Shown here in pieces: positions 25,380-35,058 of a DNA stretch of 64,000 bases. This stretch comes from JACKDX01 sp964640175. Its GTDB lineage: Bacteria; Myxococcota_A; Polyangia; Polyangiales; GCA-016699535. The stretch spans positions 62,001-126,000 of the forward strand of contig CAZXFW010000002.1 of assembly GCA_964640175.1 (NCBI GenBank), in the 5' to 3' direction. Numbering within the stretch: the first letter of the stretch is position 1; each line of letters opens with the position of its first letter. The notes below the pieces were generated by a model, which was given only the letters and a program-made list of their open reading frames with translations, had not been told where the DNA came from and searched no databases. The translations under genes were made by a program, and so were the position numbers.

Positions 25380-26699
25380 TCAGCGTTGCGAAAGCAACGC
25401 CTCCAGTTCATAGGGCCGCTTGGGGATATCGCCGCTCAATACATCGGCACCCTGGGGGGTCACCAACACGTCATCCTCGATGCGAATCCCGATCCCTCTA
25501 TACTCACCGCCCTGGGCATATTCAGGGGGGACATACAACCCAGGCTCTACCGTCAAAACGTACCCGGGCTGAAGTTTGATAGGCCCTTCTTCATCCGCAT
25601 AACTCCCCACATCGTGAACATCCATACCTAACCAGTGGGAGGTACGATGCATGTAAAACGGACGATAACTACCCTGCTCCCGTACCTCTTGGGGCGAACC
25701 TTGGCACAAACCCACTGAAATCAACCCCTCGATGAGCACCTCCAACGCTGCGTCGTGGATGTTTTCCAGAGTGCTCCCAGGCTTGACTTCATCGATCGCT
25801 GCCTGTTGAGCTGCAAGCACGATGTCGTAAAGTGTTCGCTGCGGTTTACTAAAGGACCCATTCACCGGAAAGGTGCGTGTAATATCCGAGGCGTAGTATT
25901 CCCACTCACACCCCGCATCGATCAGCAATAAATCCCCATCTTTCAGGCGTTGATTGTTGGCTCGATAATGAAGCACTGTGGCATTGCTTCCAGCGCCTAC
26001 GATGCATCCATACGCAGGACGCACACTTCCATGCGCCCGAAAGGTCCGGAGTAGCTCCGCTTCAACTTCATATTCCCAAGCTCCTGGTCTTGCTGTCTTG
26101 AGCGCATTGAGGTGCGCATCCTTCGTAATCTTCAGAGCATGGCGCATGAGATCGACTTCGCCTGCTGTTTTAACCATGCGAAGCGCATGCAGCGTCGTGC
26201 TTGGATCAACGATTTCCGTGGGCACCGTAACCCCTCTTCGCGCCTGCATCCGCAATTGATCGAGTAATTTCAGCAAAGTAGACGTAAAATCTCGATCCCA
26301 TCCCAAATGAACATGGAGCCGTTGGACACCCTTAAGGTACTCAGGAAGACGCTGAGCAAGCTCTTCGATAGGATACGCAACGTCAGCCCCAAAGTGCTCG
26401 ACTGCCCCCTCTAGGCCTGCCCTGGAGCCATCCCAACGGGCGCGTTCGGGATTGGACGGCTCGACAAACAGCACCATGCGATGGGTGGGATGCTCGCTCG
26501 TTAACACCAGCAGGCAATTGGGCTCGTCAAAACCACTTAAGTAGTAAAGGTCACTGTCTTGGCGGTATTCGTGCAGCACGTCATTGTTACGAAGGGCCAC
26601 AGGCGCGGCAGGAAAAAGCGCGACGCCCTTTCCGATGGCATCCATAAATGCCGTCCGGCGCTCTTTGAAGGTCTCTCTTGTCGGATAAGGCAATCGCAT
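25380..26699 (-). CDS. pepP: Xaa-Pro aminopeptidase (aminopeptidase P)
   Basis: PepP removes N-terminal residues preceding proline, using two Mn ions in a pita-bread fold. The 439-residue protein has the N-terminal domain motif RQDSDLYYLSGFDEPNC. The catalytic domain shows the metal ligands: LLIDAGCEWEYYASDITRTFP (two aspartates), MHRTSHWLGMDVHDVG (histidine), LTVEPGLYVP (glutamate) and GIGIRIEDDVLVT (glutamate). All are present, so it should be active. No signal peptide. It diverges from proC. Confidence 0.92.
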   Translation of the reverse strand: MRLPYPTRETFKERRTAFMDAIGKGVALFPAAPVALRNNDVLHEYRQDSDLYYLSGFDEPNCLLVLTSEHPTHRMVLFVEPSNPERARWDGSRAGLEGAVEHFGADVAYPIEELAQRLPEYLKGVQRLHVHLGWDRDFTSTLLKLLDQLRMQARRGVTVPTEIVDPSTTLHALRMVKTAGEVDLMRHALKITKDAHLNALKTARPGAWEYEVEAELLRTFRAHGSVRPAYGCIVGAGSNATVLHYRANNQRLKDGDLLLIDAGCEWEYYASDITRTFPVNGSFSKPQRTLYDIVLAAQQAAIDEVKPGSTLENIHDAALEVLIEGLISVGLCQGSPQEVREQGSYRPFYMHRTSHWLGMDVHDVGSYADEEGPIKLQPGYVLTVEPGLYVPPEYAQGGEYRGIGIRIEDDVLVTPQGADVLSGDIPKRPYELEALLSQR

Positions 26700-26845
26700 G
26701 CGCCTAGCTTAGCAGCTCCTGAGGCTCTGAAACAGCGTGCCGACGTGATGCGCGAGTGTCCGTCCGAAGAGCGCCCGGGACACGGCTGTGCTGAGGCGTA
26801 GGATAAGGTATGCTCACACACTGCCTGCACAAAGGGGGGAATTGA

Positions 26846-27664
26846 ATGGTGGCCAAGTCAGACGCAATCACGTTCATCGGTGCTGGAAACATGGCCACTG
26901 CTTTGATCGAAGGCCTGCTTGCCTCCGGAACCTGCCAGCCCGATGCCATTACCGCCACAGACGTGCGCACGGACGCCTTGGCCGCGCTGAAAGAACGGCT
27001 TGGTATTCACACCGCTTCTCATAACGATCACGCAGTCCGCCAGGCACGTTGCGTGGTCATCGCCGTCAAACCCCAGCAAGTCGTCGATGTGCTTACAGAG
27101 TTTGCCCCTCATCTGCCTAAGGAAGCCGTGGTGGTATCGATTGCTGCCGGGGTGCGTCTTCAGACATTGGCAGAGAAACTTCCACCCCAGACGGCGATTG
27201 TCCGCGCCATGCCGAACACTCCGGCACTGGTACGTCAGGGTGCAACCGCAGTAGCGGCAGGAGCCTTTGCTTCCGAAGCCGACCTTATGCTCGCCCGCCG
27301 CCTGTTCGAAAGCGTAGGACTTTGCGTCGAAGTACGCGAAGAAGCGCTGGACGCTGTCACTGCGCTAAGCGGCTCGGGCCCTGCTTACACCTTCCGATTT
27401 ATTGAAATACTTATACAAGGAGGCGTCGCAGCCGGACTCTCTGCTGACACGGCACACACACTAGCGCTTCAGACGGTACTGGGAGCTGCACAGCTTTTAA
27501 GAGTGACTGGCAAAAGCCCAGAAACGTTACGCAATGAAGTCACGAGCCCCGGAGGAACCACGCTTGCCGGATTGGACGCCCTCGCGCACCATGGCTTTGA
27601 GGCATCGGTGCTGGCAGCCCTAAGCGCAGCCGAGCAGCGCTCACGCGAACTTGGCAAGCGTTAA
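26846..27664 (+). CDS. proC: Pyrroline-5-carboxylate reductase
   Basis: ProC makes proline from pyrroline-5-carboxylate using NAD(P)H. The 272-residue protein shows the Rossmann start ITFIGAGNMATALIEGLL, VIAVKPQQV, IVRAMPNTPALVRQGATA and the C-terminal signature LRNEVTSPGGTTLAGLDALAHHGFEASVLAAL. ATG follows AAAGGGGGG. Its stop overlaps by four bases the stop of yggS on the other strand, a tail-to-tail arrangement, whereas the two genes are often in one operon elsewhere. Confidence 0.95.
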   Translation: MVAKSDAITFIGAGNMATALIEGLLASGTCQPDAITATDVRTDALAALKERLGIHTASHNDHAVRQARCVVIAVKPQQVVDVLTEFAPHLPKEAVVVSIAAGVRLQTLAEKLPPQTAIVRAMPNTPALVRQGATAVAAGAFASEADLMLARRLFESVGLCVEVREEALDAVTALSGSGPAYTFRFIEILIQGGVAAGLSADTAHTLALQTVLGAAQLLRVTGKSPETLRNEVTSPGGTTLAGLDALAHHGFEASVLAALSAAEQRSRELGKR

Positions 27665-28329
27665 GGCCGCGAACCAAAAAGCACGCTCCCTACACGCACG
27701 ATCGTAGCCCCTTCCTCAATCGCAATCGCATAGTCCGCGCTCATTCCCATCGAAAGTTCAGCGAGCCCATACTGCTGCCCAAGCTCATAAAGCCGCCTGA
27801 AATATACCCGCACGACCTCGGGCGGTTCATTCGGGGGCACCAGCATCAGCCCCTGAAGATGGACATGCTTCAATTGTGCAGCATGGTGAATCAGCTCCGG
27901 CAATTCTTGAACGCTACAGCCAGACTTTTGAGCTTCCTCTGCCACGTTCACTTGAATCAGTATGGGTACACACCGTTCCAGCCCTTGCGCGACGCTCTCA
28001 ATGCGTTCCAATAACGCGATGGAGTTCACTGTCTGAATGCTCGTCGCAAGGCCGAGCGCCAACTTGACTTTATTGCGCTGCATAGGCCCGATGACATGCC
28101 AGCGAAGGTCTTTTAACTCCGCAAGCTCATCTGCTTTATGGTTCAGCTCCTGAATGTAGTTTTCACCAAAATCACGTAGCCCCAAAGCATAGGCCTGCCG
28201 CACAGCCTCTGCCGGATGTCCTTTGCTCACCGCCATCAGACGCACACTCCCTAGAGGGCGACCAACCTGTGTGCATACACGGTCGATGTGCGAACGGACG
28301 CGATCAAGACTTGCCTGGTCTATGGCCAT
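27661..28329 (-). CDS. yggS: PLP homeostasis protein (YggS/PROSC family)
   Basis: This is a single-domain TIM-barrel PLP-binding protein with no known enzymatic activity that buffers cellular PLP. The PLP lysine lies in MAVSKGHP near residue 35; other family blocks are DFGENYIQEL, WHVIGPMQRNK and LSMGMSADYAIAIEEGATIVRVGSVLFG. 222 residues, normal length. Its start overlaps the end of maf by ten bases. Confidence 0.93.
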   Translation of the reverse strand: MAIDQASLDRVRSHIDRVCTQVGRPLGSVRLMAVSKGHPAEAVRQAYALGLRDFGENYIQELNHKADELAELKDLRWHVIGPMQRNKVKLALGLATSIQTVNSIALLERIESVAQGLERCVPILIQVNVAEEAQKSGCSVQELPELIHHAAQLKHVHLQGLMLVPPNEPPEVVRVYFRRLYELGQQYGLAELSMGMSADYAIAIEEGATIVRVGSVLFGSRP

Positions 28330-28916
28330 GTTTCTAGCACACCGATTTCAGATAAAAGCTCAAGCGTTTCTACCGTGGGTAACCCGACAACATTGCTATA
28401 GGAACCCTCAATGGCTTGGACAAGTCCCGCGCCCAACCCTTGAATGGCATAACTCCCTGCCTTGTCCTTTCCTTCGCCGCTTTGGATGTAACGCTCCAGC
28501 GTCTCGCGGCTCGCTTCGCGCAGTTTTACCCGCGTCTCAAGGACCTTCACGCCCATACGCCCCTGCCCAGGACCTCGTGCCACCACCGCCGTAAGCACAT
28601 GGTGCCAACGTCCGCTAAGAGCGCTCACCATGTGTAGCGCTTCGTCATCATGCTGAGGTTTTCCGAAAATAACGTCATCCAACACCACAATCGTGTCTGC
28701 GGCTAACACACACACCATACGCTCGCCCAAACTCTTAAGTACATCGTTTGCCTTGTACTCGGCAGCGCGTCGAACATAATCCCGCGGAGATTCCCCCTGC
28801 TCTGGAAACGGCTCATCCCGCGACGTAATCACTTCGAAGGTTAACCCAAGCTGTCCCAGAAGCTCTTTGCGACGAGGGGATGCCGAAGCCAACACCAATG
28901 GATAGCGAAGAAGCAT
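28320..28916 (-). CDS. maf: Maf-family nucleotide pyrophosphatase
   Basis: Maf proteins hydrolyse non-canonical or canonical NTPs to the monophosphate and are linked to septum control. Signatures: LASASPRRKELL near the N-terminus, RDYVRRAAEYKA, VLAADTIVVLDD and FGKPQHDDEALHMVSALSGRWHHVLTAV. 198 residues. The gene lies two bases after the ParA-like fusion and is probably co-transcribed with it and yggS. Confidence 0.93.
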   Translation of the reverse strand: MLLRYPLVLASASPRRKELLGQLGLTFEVITSRDEPFPEQGESPRDYVRRAAEYKANDVLKSLGERMVCVLAADTIVVLDDVIFGKPQHDDEALHMVSALSGRWHHVLTAVVARGPGQGRMGVKVLETRVKLREASRETLERYIQSGEGKDKAGSYAIQGLGAGLVQAIEGSYSNVVGLPTVETLELLSEIGVLETWP

Positions 28917-28918
28917 CG

Positions 28919-30466
28919 TTATGCCGCAGAAGTCGCCTGTCGGTGGCGTTCTAAGATACGCATGTAGGTGCGACTGACGTGTTTGGCATCCAACCTCAGC
29001 ACCTTCGCAAATTCCGCTACGTAGCCACGCACGTACACTTTTTCGGGAAGAGCGCCAAAATCGTCCTCTTCAATCGCCTTCAGATAGCTTATCCCGATTT
29101 TGGTATGACGAGCAATGTAAGCCAAATCCACACCTTGTGCCTCTCGAATCGCGCGAAGCAACGCGCCATTGTACTGCGTGTCGGGGCCAATCTCTGGAAA
29201 TAATGCCAATGCATCGATGTTGGGCTTGGATTCTTCTGCTAACGACACCTCAGGGGCTCGATGCGCTGGAAACAGCGTCTGTTCATAGACACTGCGTCGA
29301 CTGGGATTGAGTAACACTTCATAGGCTTCGTCAATCTGTCCGCGCAAATGCTGCAACTCATCGGAATCAAACAATCCATACGACGCTAACGAGTCGGGAC
29401 TGTAAATTTCTTTCATGCGCTTACACGCTCTTCGGATTTCTTCGTCGGTTGCTCCACGCCCCACTCCGAGAAGCCCAAAATAACTATCGACAGGTGCCGC
29501 GTCATAAGGAGCAGCCGTGCGGTCCAACGTCAACAAACGGCGAACGAGTTTTTCAATTCCACGGCCAGCTTTGCTGCCAGGGCTTTCGACCATCAAGGGC
29601 CGCCGCTTGCGCATACAAAGCCAAGCCGCTTCGTCATAACTGACATGACCAAGGCAATCGACACGCAACCCCAAACGCCGCTGAGACGCAATCGCAAGGC
29701 CCTCGCCAAGCTGCAGATCCTGCCGCACTCGTGTTTGATTGACCACAAGATGCAGCCTAAAGGATTCCAGTATCTTACGCGTGTATGGCACAAGAGGGTC
29801 ATTCTCAGCTTCCAGCCTCTGCAAAAGCTCGTTCGGGGCAGGCACACCGGCAAGCTTACGCAAGCGTTGGCTCCAGGCTTTGCTCGAACCACGTTCCGGT
29901 TGAACGCGCTTTAACCGATGCCAAAAACTGACACGCAAGAAACGTTGTACATTTTCGATGGCACTGGGATCCGGCGTAGTCACATAAAGCCCCTGGTCCG
30001 CTTCAAAGAAAAGCTCTACAAGCGCGCGATCCATACCCTCGCCAAGATCAATCACCACATGGTCAGCTTCCAAAGCACGGATATGCTTCGTAAGCGCGCT
30101 ATAGCGAGCAAGGTTTTTAAGTCCTTCCAGGTATCGATCAACATCGCTGTAAGCGACGTGTAAATCTGGATACAAGGTTTCAGCCGCATAAAGACCATCC
30201 ACGCCATCCAATGACTGAGTTCCGCCGGATTCCGAATTCCCGGACGCACCTGGCGCCCGCGTTAATCCCAGCAAGGTATGGACGTTGCCACCCAAACGAT
30301 CGGCATCCACCAACACCACTTTCCGCCCCATCGCAGCCAGACATAACGCCACATTGACCGCGATAGTGGTCTTACCCACCCCCCCTTTGGCACCTGCCAC
30401 AGCGATGACTTTTGGAATCTCTTTGCGGGAGCCGCGAGGATCGTTGCTTGGCCGTATCGAAGACAT
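28919..30466 (-). CDS. ParA/MinD-type ATPase fused to a J-like domain and a RodZ-type HTH
   Basis: This 515-residue protein has three parts. First, a deviant-Walker ATPase with KGGVGKTT at 27-34, LVDADRLGGN and VVIDLGEGMD, as in MinD/FlhG. Second, around 325-395, a J-domain-like region (LLGVGRGATDEEIRRACKRMKEIYSPD...AYEVLLNPSRRSVYEQ) in which the usual HPD triad reads SPD, so it may not stimulate Hsp70. Third, around 430-490, a helix-turn-helix like that of RodZ (LLRAIREAQGVDLAYIARHTKIGISYLKAIE, then LPEKVYVRGYVAEFAKVL). Function is not known; spatial positioning or polarity is a plausible role for such ATPases. It is transcribed ahead of maf and yggS. Confidence 0.82.
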   Translation of the reverse strand: MSSIRPSNDPRGSRKEIPKVIAVAGAKGGVGKTTIAVNVALCLAAMGRKVVLVDADRLGGNVHTLLGLTRAPGASGNSESGGTQSLDGVDGLYAAETLYPDLHVAYSDVDRYLEGLKNLARYSALTKHIRALEADHVVIDLGEGMDRALVELFFEADQGLYVTTPDPSAIENVQRFLRVSFWHRLKRVQPERGSSKAWSQRLRKLAGVPAPNELLQRLEAENDPLVPYTRKILESFRLHLVVNQTRVRQDLQLGEGLAIASQRRLGLRVDCLGHVSYDEAAWLCMRKRRPLMVESPGSKAGRGIEKLVRRLLTLDRTAAPYDAAPVDSYFGLLGVGRGATDEEIRRACKRMKEIYSPDSLASYGLFDSDELQHLRGQIDEAYEVLLNPSRRSVYEQTLFPAHRAPEVSLAEESKPNIDALALFPEIGPDTQYNGALLRAIREAQGVDLAYIARHTKIGISYLKAIEEDDFGALPEKVYVRGYVAEFAKVLRLDAKHVSRTYMRILERHRQATSAA

Positions 30467-30595
30467 GAAGCGTTACCTTGAAACTGGAGCCGCCTTGTAG
30501 CACGCCAGAAGCCTCACTGCATGCTCGGCCATGGATACCGAAAAATACCGGCCTGCCATTAGGAAACCCCTGCCCAGCACACGCGATAACCCAGC

Positions 30596-31813
30596 ATGCG
30601 TGTGTATTGGAATGGGTGGGCGATTGTCCTGTGGCTGTCTTTGGGAGGATGCCTGCAAGATCCCTCCTACGAAGACCATTCTTCCCAATCGGACCTCTTA
30701 GGCCTCACAAGCTGGCCGGCCGATGGTACCCAAAATGTACCGCTTAATCTCCGCTTCGTCGCTTTACGCTTTGATGAGCCTGTTTCGGACTCCGGTATCC
30801 TCGTTCTGTACGATGAGACATCCCAACAAGAGATGCCTTTACAACCACTAAGCGCACCCTGTCATGCCATCGGTTGGTCAACCGGGCACTGCATGCTTGC
30901 TAAGCCAGTCAACGATCTTTTGCCTCACACGGCCTACCGATTGTCATGGCAATCATCGACTGCCTCCGAAACGTCGCCATTGAAAAGCTGGCAAACAATC
31001 TTTCATACCGGCGCTTCCCATGACAAGGCTGCGCCTCATTGGCAACCTGAAACCTGTGCGATGGACGAGCATGCCTTGGACGTTGGGTGCCTGCTTCTAA
31101 GCGATCATGACTTGGCGCTTCGAGTCTTTAGTGACGAGCCTATCCGTCTGTGGCTTGAGACTGACTATGGCGCGACGCAGGTACTCGCCCCGCGAGGCAT
31201 CGCTTCGTTGCATCTGACCGCATTGCCTGCAGATAGCCAGATACCTGTCATGCTCACTGCAGCAGACGCAGCCGACAATGTCAGCCGTATCGATTTCGTC
31301 GTCCATACAGAAAAGGATCTTCCGATGCTCAGCATCACCAAAGTCTTGGCCAATCCCCGAGGCAAAGAGCCCCAGCAAGAGTTCATCGAAATTCACAATT
31401 TCGGCTCCATCCCCATAGAATTGTTAGGATTTCAGGTTTCAGACCGTTCCGATCATCCAGGTGACATCATCGCCCAAACTTCCACTTTGTCCGCAGGTGC
31501 GCGGGCGTTAGTGGTGTCCTCTCACTTTGATACCACTGCCACCGACGATGGCGTGATTCCCGAAGGCTTGCCGTTGATTCGTGTCGACGAATCGCTTGGA
31601 AGCGGAGGATTGGCAAATTCCGGAGAGCCCCTCTTCCTGAGAGATTCGCAAGGCCGGCGACTCTCTGCCGTTCCCGCGGTTTCAGCGCCCAAGCCAGGCG
31701 TGTGCTTGTTTCGCAGTGGCCAAGATCCCCGTAGTGACAGTCTTGAACATTTCTCGTACGAGCCCTTATGGGACTGTGCGCCAGGGCACCCTGTCCCACC
31801 ACCCCATGACTGA
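30596..31813 (+). CDS. Lipoprotein with lamin-tail domain
   Basis: The 405-residue precursor has a lipobox LGGC. An Ig-like Big_5-type domain follows (WPADGTQNVPLNLRFVALRFDEPVS), and a lamin-tail domain spans about 240-350 (ITKVLANPRGKEPQQEFIEIHNFGSIPIELLGFQVSD, later SAGARALVVS). This combination is common in myxobacterial surface lipoproteins; the domains bind or decorate but show no active site. It overlaps the start of recD2 by eight bases on the same strand, so the two are probably co-transcribed although functionally unrelated. Confidence 0.75.
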   Translation: MRVYWNGWAIVLWLSLGGCLQDPSYEDHSSQSDLLGLTSWPADGTQNVPLNLRFVALRFDEPVSDSGILVLYDETSQQEMPLQPLSAPCHAIGWSTGHCMLAKPVNDLLPHTAYRLSWQSSTASETSPLKSWQTIFHTGASHDKAAPHWQPETCAMDEHALDVGCLLLSDHDLALRVFSDEPIRLWLETDYGATQVLAPRGIASLHLTALPADSQIPVMLTAADAADNVSRIDFVVHTEKDLPMLSITKVLANPRGKEPQQEFIEIHNFGSIPIELLGFQVSDRSDHPGDIIAQTSTLSAGARALVVSSHFDTTATDDGVIPEGLPLIRVDESLGSGGLANSGEPLFLRDSQGRRLSAVPAVSAPKPGVCLFRSGQDPRSDSLEHFSYEPLWDCAPGHPVPPPHD

Positions 31814-34004
31814 ACCGCTTCCCTTTGTCCGATCAGATGCCTCAGAGCTTCGAGGCCAGGTGGAAGCCACGATTTATCGCAGCCCTGATGAGCGCTTTGC
31901 CGTCCTTCGCATTAAGGAGTCTACCCATGGTCAGCTCGCTACCGTCGTCGGACCATTGGGTACGGTAGCCGAAGGAGAATCTCTGCGCCTCAAAGGGCGA
32001 TGGACCAAACATCCCAAACACGGCGAGCGTTTCGTCGTTGAAAATTTCAGTCCGATTCCACCGACCACACTGGATGGATTGATCAAATACCTTGGATCTG
32101 GATTGATCCCCGGTGTAGGCCCATCCGTCGCAGAACGCATTGTTAAACGGTTTGGCACAAAAACGCTGGATATCATCACCACTCAATCCGCGAGATTGCG
32201 CGAAGTCAAAGGGGTGGGTAACGCAAGAGCTCAGGCCATTGCCACGGCCGTGCGCACACGGCGACAAGAAGCAGAGTCATTGGCGTACCTGCACGGCCTG
32301 AATATTGGCCCCGCACTCGCTCGCAAAATTTACACCCGATACAAAGATCACACCGCCCAGGCCATTGAGTCCGATCCCTATAAGGTGGCCGAAGAGATTT
32401 CAGGCGTGGGATTTCGAACCGCGGACCGAATCGGTCTTGCGGCGGGATTTGCTCACGATGACATTCGAAGAGTTAAAAGCGCAGTGCGTTATGTCCTTTT
32501 TCGTGCCTCCGAAGAAGGACACACGTACCTTTCCTATAACGAACTGGCTCACGCATTGGCGGGCTATGCCGTGTCTGATACCGCCTTGGCCTCTGCGCTA
32601 AGTCAGCTGGATGAGCGCGGGGAAATTCGCATCGAGGACCAAGCGATCTTTCTTAGCGCTTTGTTCGCAGCAGAATGTTACGTTGCACAACGCCTGAGCC
32701 AATTGGCACAGCCTCGAACACCGCCCGAAGAAGCGTGCGCTGCCGAGGACAAGAGCCAAGCCACGCTCGAAACACTCTCACCGCTACAACGGCAAGCTGC
32801 AGCATCCAGCTTACGCTCAGGACTATTGGTGCTCACCGGCGGCCCTGGCACAGGCAAGACCACTGCCGTATCTGCGATACTTCATGTCCATCGTGCCGCA
32901 AACCATCGTGTCGCTCTTTGCGCCCCTACCGGACGCGCTGCCAAGCGGCTTTCCGAAGCCACAGGACATCCAGCCTCTACGATACACCGGTTGCTGGAAT
33001 GGAACCCTTCGACAGCGTCGTTCAGCCGCAACGCTCGCATGCCACTCGACGCAGACTTGGTACTGATCGACGAAGCCTCCATGCTCGATTTACCCTTGTG
33101 CCAACATCTGCTGGCCGCCATTTCAGACACCGCGTCTGTGGTGTTTGTGGGTGATGTCAACCAACTGCCGCCTATAGGGCCAGGCCACGTGCTTCGGGCT
33201 ATCCTCGACAGTCAGGTAGGGACGGTCATCCGCTTAAGCCAAGTTTTTCGTCAAGCAGAAAAAAGTGCCATTGTACGCGCAGCCCATGCATTGCTTCAGG
33301 GTAAGCTTACGCACGAGGCGCCCGCTACCCCTACCGGAGACGGCGATTTGTTCGTCCTTCGCACCAAAGACAGCACACGCAGCATTGAGAAGCTCCTTTA
33401 CATGGTAGAGCGCATTCGACAGGTCTACAAACTCGATTCCGTACACGATGTGCAAGTGCTTAGTGCCATGCGCAAAGGTCAAGCCGGCATTGACGCGCTA
33501 AACGAAATACTGCAAACGAAACTCAATCCCTCAACAGCAGGCTCCCCCCCAAACACATTGCGACTGGGTGACAAAGTCATGCAACTTCGCAATGACTACG
33601 ACCGCGATGTCTACAACGGAGATTTGGGAAGAGTGGCTTCTATCCAAGACGGCAACATCGTCATTGACTTCGATGGCCGCAACGTGGCCTATGGCACCAA
33701 AGACCTCGATGCGCTTACGTTAGCCTATGCGTGCACGATTCATAAAGCCCAAGGCAGCGAGTTTCCGGCTGTTATCATCATTTTAGACACCGGGCATCAT
33801 GTGCTGCTCAATCGATCTTTGCTGTACACGGCCATGACCCGTGCCCGAAAGCTCGCCGTGATCATCGGCCCGGAACGAGCCTTAGAACGTGCTGCGCGAA
33901 ATGTTTCAAGTCGTCAGGCAAACACGCGATTGAATATTCGATTGGCTACGAACGCAAAAGCGCTGCAAGCACGCCATCATGAAACGCCGGGCGAAACCCC
34001 TTAA
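31806..34004 (+). CDS. recD2: RecD2-type ATP-dependent DNA helicase
   Basis: RecD2 is a 5'-3' superfamily 1B helicase acting outside RecBCD. The 732-residue product starts with an OB-like domain, helix-hairpin-helix segments (LGSGLIPGVGPSVAERIVKRFG; EISGVGFRTADRIG) and then the motor: Walker A GGPGTGKTT, DEASM, GDVNQLPPIGPG, and the final YACTIHKAQGSEFPAVII. The open frame extends 30 codons further upstream to a GTG, but the family N-terminus fits the ATG at 31806. Its 3' end overlaps the serine hydrolase gene on the other strand by 59 bases. Confidence 0.92.
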   Translation: MTEPLPFVRSDASELRGQVEATIYRSPDERFAVLRIKESTHGQLATVVGPLGTVAEGESLRLKGRWTKHPKHGERFVVENFSPIPPTTLDGLIKYLGSGLIPGVGPSVAERIVKRFGTKTLDIITTQSARLREVKGVGNARAQAIATAVRTRRQEAESLAYLHGLNIGPALARKIYTRYKDHTAQAIESDPYKVAEEISGVGFRTADRIGLAAGFAHDDIRRVKSAVRYVLFRASEEGHTYLSYNELAHALAGYAVSDTALASALSQLDERGEIRIEDQAIFLSALFAAECYVAQRLSQLAQPRTPPEEACAAEDKSQATLETLSPLQRQAAASSLRSGLLVLTGGPGTGKTTAVSAILHVHRAANHRVALCAPTGRAAKRLSEATGHPASTIHRLLEWNPSTASFSRNARMPLDADLVLIDEASMLDLPLCQHLLAAISDTASVVFVGDVNQLPPIGPGHVLRAILDSQVGTVIRLSQVFRQAEKSAIVRAAHALLQGKLTHEAPATPTGDGDLFVLRTKDSTRSIEKLLYMVERIRQVYKLDSVHDVQVLSAMRKGQAGIDALNEILQTKLNPSTAGSPPNTLRLGDKVMQLRNDYDRDVYNGDLGRVASIQDGNIVIDFDGRNVAYGTKDLDALTLAYACTIHKAQGSEFPAVIIILDTGHHVLLNRSLLYTAMTRARKLAVIIGPERALERAARNVSSRQANTRLNIRLATNAKALQARHHETPGETP

Positions 34005-35058
34005 TTTTTTCATTCGCACGGCTTGGATGTACACGATTGGTCAAGAGTGCGACCACCACGTCGTTACTTGGATCACACCATAGCGAGGTCCCCGTAAATC
34101 CCAGGTGCCCAAAACTATCTGCCCCCATACGCTTACCAGCCGAACTCCCTTCGGCAGACTTCGCCTCCCAGCCAAAGAGATGAGGGTCCCCATCCCCGCG
34201 ATCACGCAGCGCCTGTCGCAACTCCTCTGCTGGAATAAAATTCGAACGCCCCGCTAACGACTCAAGCATGGCTCGGCCAAACCGTGCAACACCACGTGCG
34301 TTTCCAAACAATCCCGCATGACCTGCCACGCCACCAAACGCCGCAGCATTTTCGTCGTGCACTTCACCTCGAATAAGCCGGCCACGCCACTCACACCATT
34401 CTGTAGGCGCTGCGCTTGCAATAATGCGTGCGCGCTTGTCTGGCGGAAATGAAGCCGGATAAAAGACATCGTTTTGAATCCCCAACGGCTCAGTGATCTC
34501 CGTGCGAACGAGATAATCGAGACTCTTGCCCATTTGACGCGCCATGGCTTCGCCTGCAATCAAATAGCCCAGGTCACTGTACACAACACCTTCGTTGGCT
34601 TCCTTGCGGCGCCGTGATGCCTCGCTTAAGATCCATCGCCGTGCTGCAGGGCTACCCACGTCATGAGGCACATCCAGATACAGGCCACCCCACGCAGAAA
34701 GCTTGGACCGGTGAGTGAGAAGCGTTTCTAACGTGGCCTCTCCGCCCACCCCCCCGCGCACATCGGGCAACATCCGATCGGCTCGGGTATCGAGCGCCAC
34801 CCTGCCAGCCTCTAGCACGCGTAATACCGTCATAGCCACAAAGGGCTTCGTGACAGAAGCCAAGTCATAGAGCGTATTGGCCGAAACAGGACCTAGATCC
34901 CCAGAGAGCTTTCCAGCCCAAGCCTCGACAAACATAGCCGTATCGCCCTCTCGCCAGCCTACACAAGCAACCCCGCCAGGAAACACATTCCCGGTCACGC
35001 CTGCTTTAAGCAGGCGTGTTGCCTCAGCCTTGATACGGTCGTGACTGTCAGAACTCAC
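33946..35058 (-). CDS. Serine hydrolase, beta-lactamase/class C PBP fold
   Basis: The 370-residue protein has the nucleophile motif SVTK (68-71), a YSD in place of YxN at 160-162, and HLGFTG near the end replacing KTG. These fit esterase or peptidase-like members of the family more than true beta-lactamases. No signal peptide is visible, so a cytoplasmic enzyme is likely. The start is GTG at 35058, with a G-rich stretch immediately before it. It overlaps the recD2 3' end tail-to-tail. Confidence 0.82.
   Translation of the reverse strand: MSSDSHDRIKAEATRLLKAGVTGNVFPGGVACVGWREGDTAMFVEAWAGKLSGDLGPVSANTLYDLASVTKPFVAMTVLRVLEAGRVALDTRADRMLPDVRGGVGGEATLETLLTHRSKLSAWGGLYLDVPHDVGSPAARRWILSEASRRRKEANEGVVYSDLGYLIAGEAMARQMGKSLDYLVRTEITEPLGIQNDVFYPASFPPDKRARIIASAAPTEWCEWRGRLIRGEVHDENAAAFGGVAGHAGLFGNARGVARFGRAMLESLAGRSNFIPAEELRQALRDRGDGDPHLFGWEAKSAEGSSAGKRMGADSFGHLGFTGTSLWCDPSNDVVVALLTNRVHPSRANEKIKGFRPAFHDGVLAALLRS

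Noticed and set aside
33946..35058. True beta-lactamase
   Set aside because: No signal peptide, YSD instead of YxN and HLG instead of KTG; an esterase or peptidase-like relative is more likely.
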